NCBI GenBank assembly: GCA_964613585.1
Contig: CAZTHL010000123.1
Location: 1 to 8,562, forward strand
DNA from: CAZTHL01 sp964613585
GTDB taxonomy: Bacteria > Pseudomonadota > Alphaproteobacteria > DSM-16000 > Inquilinaceae
Direction: 5' to 3'
Length of the DNA stretch: 8,562 nt
Below are positions 1-6,144 of this stretch, piece after piece. The notes beneath the pieces are model-generated. The model was not told where the DNA came from and did no database searches. It saw nothing but the letters and a program-made list of their open reading frames with translations. Both the position numbers and the translations under genes were made by a program. Every line of letters begins with the position of its first letter. Within the stretch, counting starts at the first letter, position 1.

Positions 1-60
1 CCCCCCGCCCCCCCGGGGCGCGGGCGCGCCCGCGCCCCCGGCCGCCCCCCGGGGCGCGCC
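1..60. other. Low-complexity G/C end, probable contig-edge artefact
   Basis: The first 60 bases consist almost wholly of short C and G runs with no A or T, unlike the coding sequence that starts further in. The right edge shows the same style of sequence. Such ends are typical of poly-G read artefacts or poorly resolved assembly tips. The end of the GGDEF/EAL gene therefore should not be trusted here. Confidence 0.5.
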
Positions 61-2462
61 GACTCGGGGCCGCGCCCGCCGGCCCTGCGCCGTCCGGGCG
101 CGCCGGCATCCGACGACGTCAGACGGTGGCGCGGTGGCGGGGGGGGCGTGGCGGCGGCGACCAGCGGCAGCGCCGGGCCGCGGGCGAGCAGGTCGGCGAG
201 ATCGGCCGGCGCCAGCGGATGGGCCAGGTGGAAGCCCTGCATCTGGTCGCAGCCCATCTCGATCAGGGTGCGCATCTGGCCCTCGGTCTCCACACCCTCG
301 GCGACCACGGTGAGGTTGAGCGACTTGCCGATCAGCACGATGGCGCCGATGATGGCATCGCTGTCGCTGCCGTCGGCCATCTGGGCGATGATCGACTTGT
401 CGATCTTGAGCTTGGCGATGGGCAGCCGGCGCAGATAGGCAAGCGAGGAGTAGCCGGTGCCGAAGTCGTCGATCGAGATGACCACGCCGGACCGGCTCAG
501 CCGCTCGAGCTGGCGGGGCGCGTTGCCGGCGCTGTCGATCAGCATGCCCTCGGTGATCTCCAGCTCGAGCTGGTCGGGGGCGACCCCTTCGCGCTCGACC
601 AGTTCGGCGACCCGCTCGGCGAAGTCCTCCTGGCGGAACTGGCGCGGCGAGACATTGACCGCGACCGGCACGGTGATCCCGGCCTCGCGCCACAGGCGGT
701 GCTGGCGGCAGGCCTCCTGCAGCACCCAGTCGCCGAGCTTGAGAATCTGCCCGGAGGTCTCGGCGACCGGGATGAACTCGGCGGGCGAGATCCACCGGCC
801 GTCATGCCGCCAGCGCAGCAGCGCCTCGACCCCGACGACGCAGCCGGTGTCCGAGGCGACCTTGGGCTGGTAGGCGAGCGACAGCTCCTCCAGCCCGGCG
901 GCCTCGCGCAGGCCGTCCTCGATGGCGCGGATGCGCCGGGCGCGGGCGTCGAGGGCCCGATCGTACAGGCGATAGGTTTGGCGGCCGGCGTCCTTGGCCT
1001 GGTAGAGCGCGGTGTCGGCGCGGTTCAGCAGCTCCTCGCGGTCCTCGCTGTCGCCGGGGTAGACGGCGATGCCGATGCTGGTGGCCGGGGTGACGCTGAT
1101 GCCGTGCACCTCCATGGGCCGGCCGACCGCGTCGATCAACTTTTGCGCCACGGTGGCCGCGGCGGCGGCGTCACGCAGGTCGGTGGCGATGATGGCGAAC
1201 TCGTCGCCGCCGAGCCGCGCCACCGTGTCGGTCCGGCGCAGGGTGGCGACCAGCCGCTCGCCGGTGACCTTGAGCAGGGCGTCGCCGACGGTGTGGCCGT
1301 AGGTGTCGTTGACCGCCTTGAAGCGGTCCAGGTCGAGCATGAGCACGGCGACCAGGGTGCCGGCGCGGCGGGCGACGGCGAGCGAGAGGTCGAGCCGCTC
1401 GGTGAAGCGGTTGCGGTTGGCGAGCCCGGTCAGCGGGTCGGTGGCGGCGAGCCGGTCGAGCTGGCGCCGGCTCTCGGCAAGGCGCCGGGTCTGCCGGGCG
1501 TCGAAGCCGAGGAACACGCCGCAGGCGATGATCACCAGCAGGCAGACGCCGCCCAGCGCCGTCGCCGTCCGGTACCAGTCGACCAGCGCATCGGCTCGGG
1601 CCAGCACGACGACATTGCCGATCGGCAGCCCGGCGACCCGGGCGATGCTGGCGAGGATCGGCGTGCCGGAGCCGTCCTCGGTCTGCACGGTGACCGGGCG
1701 CAGCTCGAGGGCGGCCTCGAAGGGCAGGCCGGACAGGGTGTGCCCCAGCGCGTCGTCGGTGCCCGGCAGGAGCGTGCTGTTGCTGGCCAGCACCGTGCCG
1801 TCCCGGGCGACCAGCGCGAAGCCGGCCGGCTCCCGGCTGGCAAGCGTGTCGTAGAAGTCGCGGAAGTATTGTGGGTTGACGATGCCGACGATGATGCCGA
1901 GCAAGGTGCCGTCGTGCGCCTCGATGCGCCGGCTGGTCGCGAAGAAGTAGGTGCCGCGCAGGCGCGAGATCGCGGGCTTGCCGACGAAGAAGTCCGGCTT
2001 CTCGCGCCCGAGATGCGCCCGGACATAGTCGCGGTCGGACAGGTCCAACGGCGGCGGCTGCAGCTCATAGCTGTCCGCCAGGATCCTGCCCTCGGCCGAG
2101 ACCACGAAGACGTCCCGCACCTGGGGCAGATCGTTCTCGTGGAACTTCAGGACGGGATGAAGCCGAGGCCCAATGGTCTCGCCGCGGGCGACGCGGTCGC
2201 GGAAGCGGAAGGCGAGCTGCTTCAGGGTGATGTCCACCTCGTTGAAGGCGCGCTCGGCGTGGCCGGCCAGGCTGCTGGCGTAGTTGAGCGTGCGCGCCTC
2301 GGCCTGCTCCAGCCGCACCGTATGGAGGGTGACGACGATGACCGCCAGCAGGCCGACCGTCACGGCGGTCATGGTCAGGCCGAACAGCACGACCGGGCGC
2401 AGGATCCAGAGGCGCGCCGCCTCGTCCGGCGGATGGCTCTCAAGATGGGCTTCGACCGTCAT
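3..2462 (-). CDS. Membrane-anchored Cache-GGDEF-EAL cyclic-di-GMP signalling protein (3' end unresolved)
   Basis: This is a bifunctional-type cyclic-di-GMP enzyme: GGDEF domains make c-di-GMP from two GTP and EAL domains hydrolyse it to pGpG. The ATG at 2460-2462 has a GAGG six bases upstream (2469-2472). One transmembrane helix lies at about residues 24-46 and a second at about 297-317. The roughly 250 residues between them look like a periplasmic Cache-type sensor (RDYVRAHLG, then FFATSRRIEAHDGTLLGIIV). The GGDEF motif is intact at residues 418-422, with an RxxD inhibitory site (RRTD) five residues before it. The EAL motif is at 546-548 (VEALLRW), followed by NVSPRQF, ITEGML, DDFGTGYS, AEGVE and QGF, so the phosphodiesterase site also looks complete. 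The EAL fold ends near residue 767, about position 160. The frame then continues without a stop to the left edge through Pro/Arg/Gly-rich codons. It is transcribed divergently from the gene at 2663. Net activity and ligand cannot be told from sequence. Confidence 0.93.
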   Translation of the reverse strand, partial: MTVEAHLESHPPDEAARLWILRPVVLFGLTMTAVTVGLLAVIVVTLHTVRLEQAEARTLNYASSLAGHAERAFNEVDITLKQLAFRFRDRVARGETIGPRLHPVLKFHENDLPQVRDVFVVSAEGRILADSYELQPPPLDLSDRDYVRAHLGREKPDFFVGKPAISRLRGTYFFATSRRIEAHDGTLLGIIVGIVNPQYFRDFYDTLASREPAGFALVARDGTVLASNSTLLPGTDDALGHTLSGLPFEAALELRPVTVQTEDGSGTPILASIARVAGLPIGNVVVLARADALVDWYRTATALGGVCLLVIIACGVFLGFDARQTRRLAESRRQLDRLAATDPLTGLANRNRFTERLDLSLAVARRAGTLVAVLMLDLDRFKAVNDTYGHTVGDALLKVTGERLVATLRRTDTVARLGGDEFAIIATDLRDAAAAATVAQKLIDAVGRPMEVHGISVTPATSIGIAVYPGDSEDREELLNRADTALYQAKDAGRQTYRLYDRALDARARRIRAIEDGLREAAGLEELSLAYQPKVASDTGCVVGVEALLRWRHDGRWISPAEFIPVAETSGQILKLGDWVLQEACRQHRLWREAGITVPVAVNVSPRQFRQEDFAERVAELVEREGVAPDQLELEITEGMLIDSAGNAPRQLERLSRSGVVISIDDFGTGYSSLAYLRRLPIAKLKIDKSIIAQMADGSDSDAIIGAIVLIGKSLNLTVVAEGVETEGQMRTLIEMGCDQMQGFHLAHPLAPADLADLLARGPALPLVAAATPPPPPRHRLTSSDAGAPGRRRAGGRGPESARPGGRPGARARPRPGGAG

Positions 2463-2476
2463 CGGCGACCTCGTGC

Positions 2477-2488
2477 GTGCCCGGGCAC
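2477..2488. promoter_or_regulatory. 12-bp perfect palindrome upstream of the GGDEF/EAL gene
   Basis: The sequence gtgcccgggcac is its own reverse complement. It sits 14 bases upstream of the GGDEF/EAL start codon and directly next to that gene's ribosome-binding site. It could be an operator, or a small hairpin in the leader that affects translation. In DNA this GC-rich a 12-bp palindrome can also arise by chance, and no flanking promoter boxes are convincing, so the regulatory role is only a possibility. Confidence 0.25.
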
Positions 2489-2550
2489 CGGGCCTTTGTC
2501 GAGGCGTGACTTTTCACCGTCGCCCTGAACTTTCGATTAAGCGGACACAG

Positions 2551-2579
2551 CGCCGGGCGGCGCCGGGCGGCGCCGGGGC
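2551..2579. repeat. 10-bp GC tandem repeat in divergent intergenic region
   Basis: The unit cgccgggcgg occurs at 2551-2560 and 2561-2570, and a third near-copy (cgccggggcc) follows at 2571-2580. The repeat lies between two divergently transcribed genes. It is probably slippage-generated simple sequence. I see no open reading frame or recognisable binding site tied to it. Confidence 0.6.
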
Positions 2580-2586
2580 CCGGGCG

Positions 2587-2606
2587 GCGCGCGGCTGTAC
2601 GCGCGC
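2587..2606. promoter_or_regulatory. 7-bp inverted repeat (6-nt loop) upstream of the unknown gene
   Basis: Arms gcgcgcg (2587-2593) and cgcgcgc (2600-2606) flank the loop gctgta. The element ends 56 bases before the ATG at 2663. It could form a stable hairpin in the 5' leader or serve as an operator for the divergent promoter region. The arms are simple alternating GC, so chance is a serious alternative. Confidence 0.25.
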
Positions 2607-2662
2607 GGCATCGTGGCGTAGAAGGGGCACGGGGTTCGGCAGGGGGTGAGGATCTTCCGGGC

Positions 2663-3424
2663 ATGTCGCGGCTCAAGCTCCGGATGCGGCTGGTATCGGG
2701 CCGGCCGGGACCGTCCATTCCCACGTTCACGGCCTTCTTCACGCAGCTTGAGGACTTCCTGCGCAAGCTGCTGGCCGACCACGACGTCGAGCGCGAGCGC
2801 GGCACCTGGCGGCTGCACCGATTCGCCGGCCGGCCGCTCACCTTCGACGTGGAGTTCTCCGAGCCGCTCGACCCGGCCACGCTCGAGCGGGTCGGCCTCG
2901 CGCTGACGACCGCGGCCGGCGCGGACCCGACGGAGGCGTGCACCCACGGCCTGATGTCCGACCGCACGCTGGCCGAGTTCCTGCGCCTGGCCACCGACCT
3001 CGACCGCGACGGCCACATCGAGCTCGCCCTCTACCCGCCCGGGGCGGCGCGGCCGGAGCACTGGCTCAAGCTGACCCACCGCCGGGCCGTGCTGATCTGG
3101 AACCTGCTCGAGGCGAGCGACACCGTCCCCGGCAACCTGGAGGGCCATGTCTACTGCTGGTACCCGTTCGCCACGCCGCCCTGGTTCGACCTCTACGAGA
3201 CCACGCTCGGCTGCCTGATCCGCTGCGAGTACCCGCGCTGGATGCACACCCAGGTGCATTGCGGCGCCAGCCACCCGCAGACCATCATCCATGTCTACGG
3301 GATGATGCGCTACGAGCGGCTGACCGAGCTGATCCGCCTGTTCGAGGTCGAGGAGATCGAGGTCACCGACGCGCCGGCCCTCGCCCGCTCCGTGGAGGAG
3401 GAGGAGGTGCCCGACCTGGAATAG
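2663..3424 (+). CDS. Hypothetical protein with Cys/His-rich C-terminal region
   Basis: I do not recognise this 253-residue protein. It has no signal peptide or membrane segment and is probably cytoplasmic. The amino-acid make-up is balanced, with plausible alternating helices and strands, unlike the Arg/Pro/Ala-rich shadow frames around it. Residues 20-115 look like a mixed alpha/beta segment (FTAFFTQLEDFLRKLL, then TWRLHRFAGRPLTFDVEF). From residue 158 the sequence turns beta-rich (NLEGHVYCWYPF, WFDLYETTLGCLIRCEYP, TIIHVYGMMRYERL, FEVEEIEV), loosely like an OB-type fold; this resemblance is an inference. Cys184, Cys188, His195, His199, Cys200, His204 and His210 cluster in that part and could bind metal. 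The tail is acidic (EEEE). The chosen ATG has GAGG (2648-2651) 11 bases upstream, a slightly long spacing; Met8 (2684) is an alternative start. The gene is divergent from the c-di-GMP protein and convergent with pqiC. Confidence 0.8.
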   Translation: MSRLKLRMRLVSGRPGPSIPTFTAFFTQLEDFLRKLLADHDVERERGTWRLHRFAGRPLTFDVEFSEPLDPATLERVGLALTTAAGADPTEACTHGLMSDRTLAEFLRLATDLDRDGHIELALYPPGAARPEHWLKLTHRRAVLIWNLLEASDTVPGNLEGHVYCWYPFATPPWFDLYETTLGCLIRCEYPRWMHTQVHCGASHPQTIIHVYGMMRYERLTELIRLFEVEEIEVTDAPALARSVEEEEVPDLE

Positions 3425-3529
3425 GGGTCGGGGGGTCGGCGCCCCGGCCGCGCGCCCGGCGGCGGGCACGGGCTCCTGCCCATCCGCGGGCCGATCGGGC
3501 CGTAAAGCAATTGTTCATAGAATAGGCCT

Positions 3530-3574
3530 AAAAGCCGCCCCCATGAGCGTTTCGAGGGACATTGCGGGGGCGGC
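3530..3574 (-). terminator. Candidate Rho-independent terminator for the fabD-pqiABC transcript
   Basis: Read on the minus strand, gccgccccc (3574-3566) is followed after 23 bases by its perfect complement gggggcggc (3542-3534), then by TTTT (3533-3530). An ATG/CAT pair inside the loop could lengthen the stem around a 3-base bulge. The element lies 187 bases after the pqiC stop, as expected for the end of that operon. The long loop and short T tract make it a weak example, and it could instead be a bidirectional hairpin between the convergent genes. Confidence 0.35.
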
Positions 3575-3650
3575 GTGGTCGGATGCAGGGCAGAAGGCCG
3601 TGGGTGCGGACCGGAGACCTGGCCGGGCGGCCGGGGCGGCGCGGCCCGGC

Positions 3651-3746
3651 CGGCGGTCGGCCTGCCGCCTACGCCGGCGGTCGGCCCGCCGCCTACGCCG
3701 GCGGTCGGCCCGCCGCCTACGCCGGCGGTCGGCCCGCCGCCTACGA
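3651..3746. repeat. Four tandem 24-bp repeats, each with hairpin potential
   Basis: Four head-to-tail copies start at 3651, 3675, 3699 and 3723. The unit begins cggcggtcgg and ends gccgcctacg. Copy 1 has a single t for c in the middle, and copy 4 ends in a instead of c. Each copy contains GGCGG and CCGCC arms that can pair across an 8-base centre, so transcripts on either strand could form a row of hairpins. The array lies just past the pqiC stop. The 24-base period keeps any frame open, but the plus-strand peptide it would give (repeated GGRPAAYA) has no other sign of being real. Confidence 0.9.
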
Positions 3747-3760
3747 AAGCCTACGGACCG

Positions 3761-4483
3761 CTACCGCGGCGTGCCGGCTCCGGCGGCGGCGGCGAGCGGC
3801 CGGATGGCGCCGGCGATGTCGCGGCTGACGGCGCCCAGCGCCCGGCTCAGCGCGGCGGCGACGGTGGCGCGGTCGCTCATGTCGGCGACCGGCTCGGTCA
3901 GGCGGACCCGGCGCTCGGCGACGATCCGTCCGCTGTCGGCGGCGGTGACCCGCCAGCGGCCGTCGAGGATGGCCTGGCCCGGCGGGGCGGCGTCCAGGCG
4001 GAACAGGTCGAGTTCGACCCGGTAGTCGAGCTCGGGCGGGCGGCGCTGCGGCAGCTGCAACACCCGGTCGGTGCCGAGCAGGCGGGCCAGGTTCTCCGCC
4101 AGGATGCGCGGCACCAGCCGGTCGAGCGGCTCGATCCAGACATCCAGGTCGGCCACCTCGACCGTGGTCGGGCCGGACCGCAGCACGATCTGCGGCCGGT
4201 CGAGATAGGCGGGCAGGGTGACCGCCTCGATGCCGACGGCCGGCCCCGGGGCCGGTCCCGGGACCGGAACCGGCCCTGGGACCGGCCCTGGGACCGGCTG
4301 GGCGGCGGCCGTCCCGGCGGCGTCCCAGGCGGCCCCGGCCTCGACCGCGTCGAGGGTGTAGTAGCGGGTCGGCTGGCTCGGCGCGCAGGCGGCCAGCGCC
4401 ACCAGGACGGCGAGCAGGGCGAGGCCCGGGCCGCGGGCGCGGCCGGACGGCGTCGCCGGAAGGCATGGAGGGATCGAGGTCAT
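3761..4483 (-). CDS. pqiC: PqiC-like ABC-transport auxiliary outer-membrane lipoprotein
   Basis: This 240-residue protein matches the PqiC / ABC_trans_aux lipoprotein family, the outer-membrane partner of a PqiAB MCE transport system. It has a lipoprotein signal peptide: Arg-rich start, hydrophobic stretch LALLAVLVALAAC, lipobox Leu30-Ala31-Ala32-Cys33. Ala34 after the cysteine is consistent with outer-membrane sorting. The mature part starts with the family-typical RYYTLD (40-45), then has a Pro/Gly-rich linker (about 62-83) before the folded domain (IEAVTLPAYLDRPQIVLRSG, then WIEPLDRLVPRILAENL, LDYRVELDLFRLD, and VAALSRALGAVSRDIA near the end). The ATG overlaps the pqiB stop as ATGA, implying translational coupling; no strong ribosome-binding site is needed or seen. 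The Pro/Gly linker is encoded by short direct repeats and is probably an expansion specific to this lineage. Confidence 0.9.
   Translation of the reverse strand: MTSIPPCLPATPSGRARGPGLALLAVLVALAACAPSQPTRYYTLDAVEAGAAWDAAGTAAAQPVPGPVPGPVPVPGPAPGPAVGIEAVTLPAYLDRPQIVLRSGPTTVEVADLDVWIEPLDRLVPRILAENLARLLGTDRVLQLPQRRPPELDYRVELDLFRLDAAPPGQAILDGRWRVTAADSGRIVAERRVRLTEPVADMSDRATVAAALSRALGAVSRDIAGAIRPLAAAAGAGTPR
4241..4297. repeat. Degenerate 12-bp tandem repeat inside pqiC (Pro/Gly linker)
   Basis: The unit ccggccctggga is perfect at 4270-4281 and 4282-4293, with degenerate copies to its left down to about 4241. On the minus strand it encodes an alternating PGPV / PGPA linker, residues about 62-83 of PqiC. 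Because the unit is a multiple of three, copy-number change would lengthen or shorten the linker without a frameshift. Confidence 0.7.
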
Positions 4484-6144
4484 TGGAATCCGGTCCTGCC
4501 GCGGATCAGGGCTTCCGGATGCCGCTCCAGATAGTCGGCGAACAACCGGATCGAGCGGGCCGCCCGGGTCAGCTCGTCGAGCAGCTGGGTGACGCTGTAG
4601 CGGACCTCCGAGCGCGGGCCGAGCATGGTGTCGGCGGCCTCCAGGGTCGACTCCGCCTGGGCCAGCAGCGGCCCGACCTCGCCCTCGACCGCGCCGAGCA
4701 GCGATTCCAGGCTGGCCGCGGCGGCGTTCAGGGAGTCGACGGCCTCGAGGGTGGCCGGCGCGCCGGCCAGCGCCTCGATGCTGGCGACCGCGCCTTGCAA
4801 GTCGGCCACCAGGTCCTCCAGCGGCAGGGCGGCCACCTTGTTGAGCACGGCGGTCACCGAGGCGGTGATCGCTTCGATGTCGGTCGGCACCGAGGGGAGC
4901 ACCGGGAAGCGGGTGTCCGTGGTGGCCAGCGTCGCCGCCGGCGCGTCGGGGTAGAAGTCGAGGCTGACCAGCATCTCGCCGGTCAGCAGGTTGGCGATGC
5001 GCAGCTGGGCGCGCAGGCCGCGCTCGACCAGGCCGGCGACGAATGGCTCCGGATCGGCCGCGCCGGCCTCGCCGGCCGCGCCGCGCACGGTGACCCGCTC
5101 CGGCTGCAGCGCGATCTCGACCGGGATGCGGACCCGCTCGGCCTGCCGGTCGACCACCAGGCGCACGCTGGTGACCTCGCCGATCCGGATGCCGCGGAAC
5201 TCGACCGGCGCGCCGACCGCAAGGCCGCGCACCGAGCCCTCGAACAGCACGGTGTAGGACACGGTCTCGGTGAAGGCCGCCTCGCCGATGCTCTCGAAAT
5301 CCCGGTACAGCGGGAACGCCAAGTCGGCCGCCGCCGGCTCGCCGGGCCGGCCGATGCCCGGGGTGTCGAAGGCGACGCCGCCGGCGACCAGGGCCTCGAG
5401 CGACTGCAGCGAGACCCGCAGGCCGTCGCTGCCGAAGTCGACGTCGATGCCGCCAGCGTTCCAGAAGCGGCTGTCGGGGCGGACCAGCTGGTCGTGCGGT
5501 GCGTCGACGAAGATCGGGACGACGAAGCTCTCCCGGTCCTCCGCCAGCCGCCGGTCGAGCACCTGGCCGACCAGGATGCCGCGGTAGAGCACGGGCGAGC
5601 CGCGGCCGACGCCGCCCAGCTCGTCGGTGCGCAGGACGAAGCGGGTGCCGGGCCGGTCGGAGCGGATCGGCGGCGGCGTCGCCAGCCCCTCGAAGGCGCG
5701 GGCCGGCTCGCCGGGCCCGGGGTCGAGGGCGACATAGGCGCCGGAGACCAGGGTCTCCAGGCCGGACACGCCGGAGGCGCCGATGCGCGGGCGCACCACC
5801 CAGAAGCGGGTGCCCTCGTTCAGGTGCTCGGCGATGCCGGCGTCCATGCGCGCCTCGAGCCGGACCCGGGACAGGTCGTCGGTGAGGTCGACCGCGGTCA
5901 CCGTGCCGACCTCGACATCCTTGTAGCGCACCCGGGTCTTGCCGGCGGCGAGGCCCTCGGCGCTGTCGAAGGTGATGGTGACCAGGGGCCCGCGCTGCTG
6001 CAGCGTGGTGACGCCGAGCCAGAGCGCAATGGCGCCGGCGACGAGCGGGATCAGCCAGACGACGGACGGCCAGCGGCGGTGTGGCGCCGCCTCGGCCTCC
6101 GGCAGGGTGTCGTGGGGCGGGGTGGCGGGGTCAGGTGGGGTCAT
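4480..6144 (-). CDS. pqiB: PqiB, three-MCE-domain periplasm-spanning transport protein
   Basis: This 554-residue protein matches PqiB (E. coli PqiB is about 546 residues). It has a cytoplasmic N-terminus, one transmembrane helix at about 28-48, and three MCE domains. MCE1 is about 53-145 (VTITFDSAEGLAAGKTRVRY), MCE2 about 168-260 (RFVLRTDELGGVGRGSPVLY) and MCE3 about 296-400 (YTVLFEGSVRGLAVGAPVEF); each has the typical G-x-P/TxVxYRGIxVGxV core. A long helical C-terminus (about 420-545) ends in the family signature SIRLFADYLERHPEALIRGR. In the family, MCE rings stack and the C-terminal helices form a needle-like channel carrying lipids between the membranes. Three rather than seven MCE domains favours PqiB over LetB. 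The ATG lies inside the end of pqiA (14-nt overlap) with AAGG six bases upstream; its stop overlaps the pqiC start. Confidence 0.96.
   Translation of the reverse strand: MTPPDPATPPHDTLPEAEAAPHRRWPSVVWLIPLVAGAIALWLGVTTLQQRGPLVTITFDSAEGLAAGKTRVRYKDVEVGTVTAVDLTDDLSRVRLEARMDAGIAEHLNEGTRFWVVRPRIGASGVSGLETLVSGAYVALDPGPGEPARAFEGLATPPPIRSDRPGTRFVLRTDELGGVGRGSPVLYRGILVGQVLDRRLAEDRESFVVPIFVDAPHDQLVRPDSRFWNAGGIDVDFGSDGLRVSLQSLEALVAGGVAFDTPGIGRPGEPAAADLAFPLYRDFESIGEAAFTETVSYTVLFEGSVRGLAVGAPVEFRGIRIGEVTSVRLVVDRQAERVRIPVEIALQPERVTVRGAAGEAGAADPEPFVAGLVERGLRAQLRIANLLTGEMLVSLDFYPDAPAATLATTDTRFPVLPSVPTDIEAITASVTAVLNKVAALPLEDLVADLQGAVASIEALAGAPATLEAVDSLNAAAASLESLLGAVEGEVGPLLAQAESTLEAADTMLGPRSEVRYSVTQLLDELTRAARSIRLFADYLERHPEALIRGRTGFQ

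Larger units (their letters stand above)
3425..3760. other. Convergent intergenic region, repeat-bearing
   Basis: This 336-base spacer lies between two genes that converge on it. From left to right it holds a GC-rich stretch with no clear terminator for the plus-strand gene (3425-3497), an AT-richer pocket (about 3501-3533), a 9-bp inverted repeat (3534-3574), a plain GC-rich segment (3575-3650) and four tandem 24-bp repeats (3651-3746). Open frames cross it on the plus strand, but they are low-complexity and lack any recognisable protein character. Confidence 0.7.

Noticed and set aside
126..2528. 800-codon open frame on the plus strand
   Set aside because: It lies opposite the GGDEF/EAL gene, whose minus-strand frame carries complete family motifs. 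The plus-strand translation is Gly/Ala/Asp/Gln-rich with no recognisable domain, a usual mirror frame in high-GC DNA.
2537..3469. 310-codon open frame on the minus strand opposite the unknown gene
   Set aside because: Its composition is the low-complexity Gly/Ala/Val/Gln type seen in other mirror frames here, while the plus-strand 253-aa frame has balanced composition and a plausible ribosome-binding site.
3425..3500. Rho-independent terminator for the unknown plus-strand gene
   Set aside because: Several short GC arms can pair, but no T tract follows any of them on the plus strand.
3651..3746. CRISPR array
   Set aside because: The 24-bp repeats are directly adjacent with no unique spacers, and no cas genes are present.
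3562..3828. 88-codon plus-strand ORF with repeated GGRPAAYA
   Set aside because: The repeat length is a multiple of three, so any frame stays open. The rest is Arg-rich, it overlaps the pqiC 3' end antisense, and no ribosome-binding site supports it.
4480..6144. LetB (seven-MCE) identity for the MCE protein
   Set aside because: Only three MCE domains and the PqiB-type length and C-terminal signature are present, and a PqiC-type lipoprotein follows.
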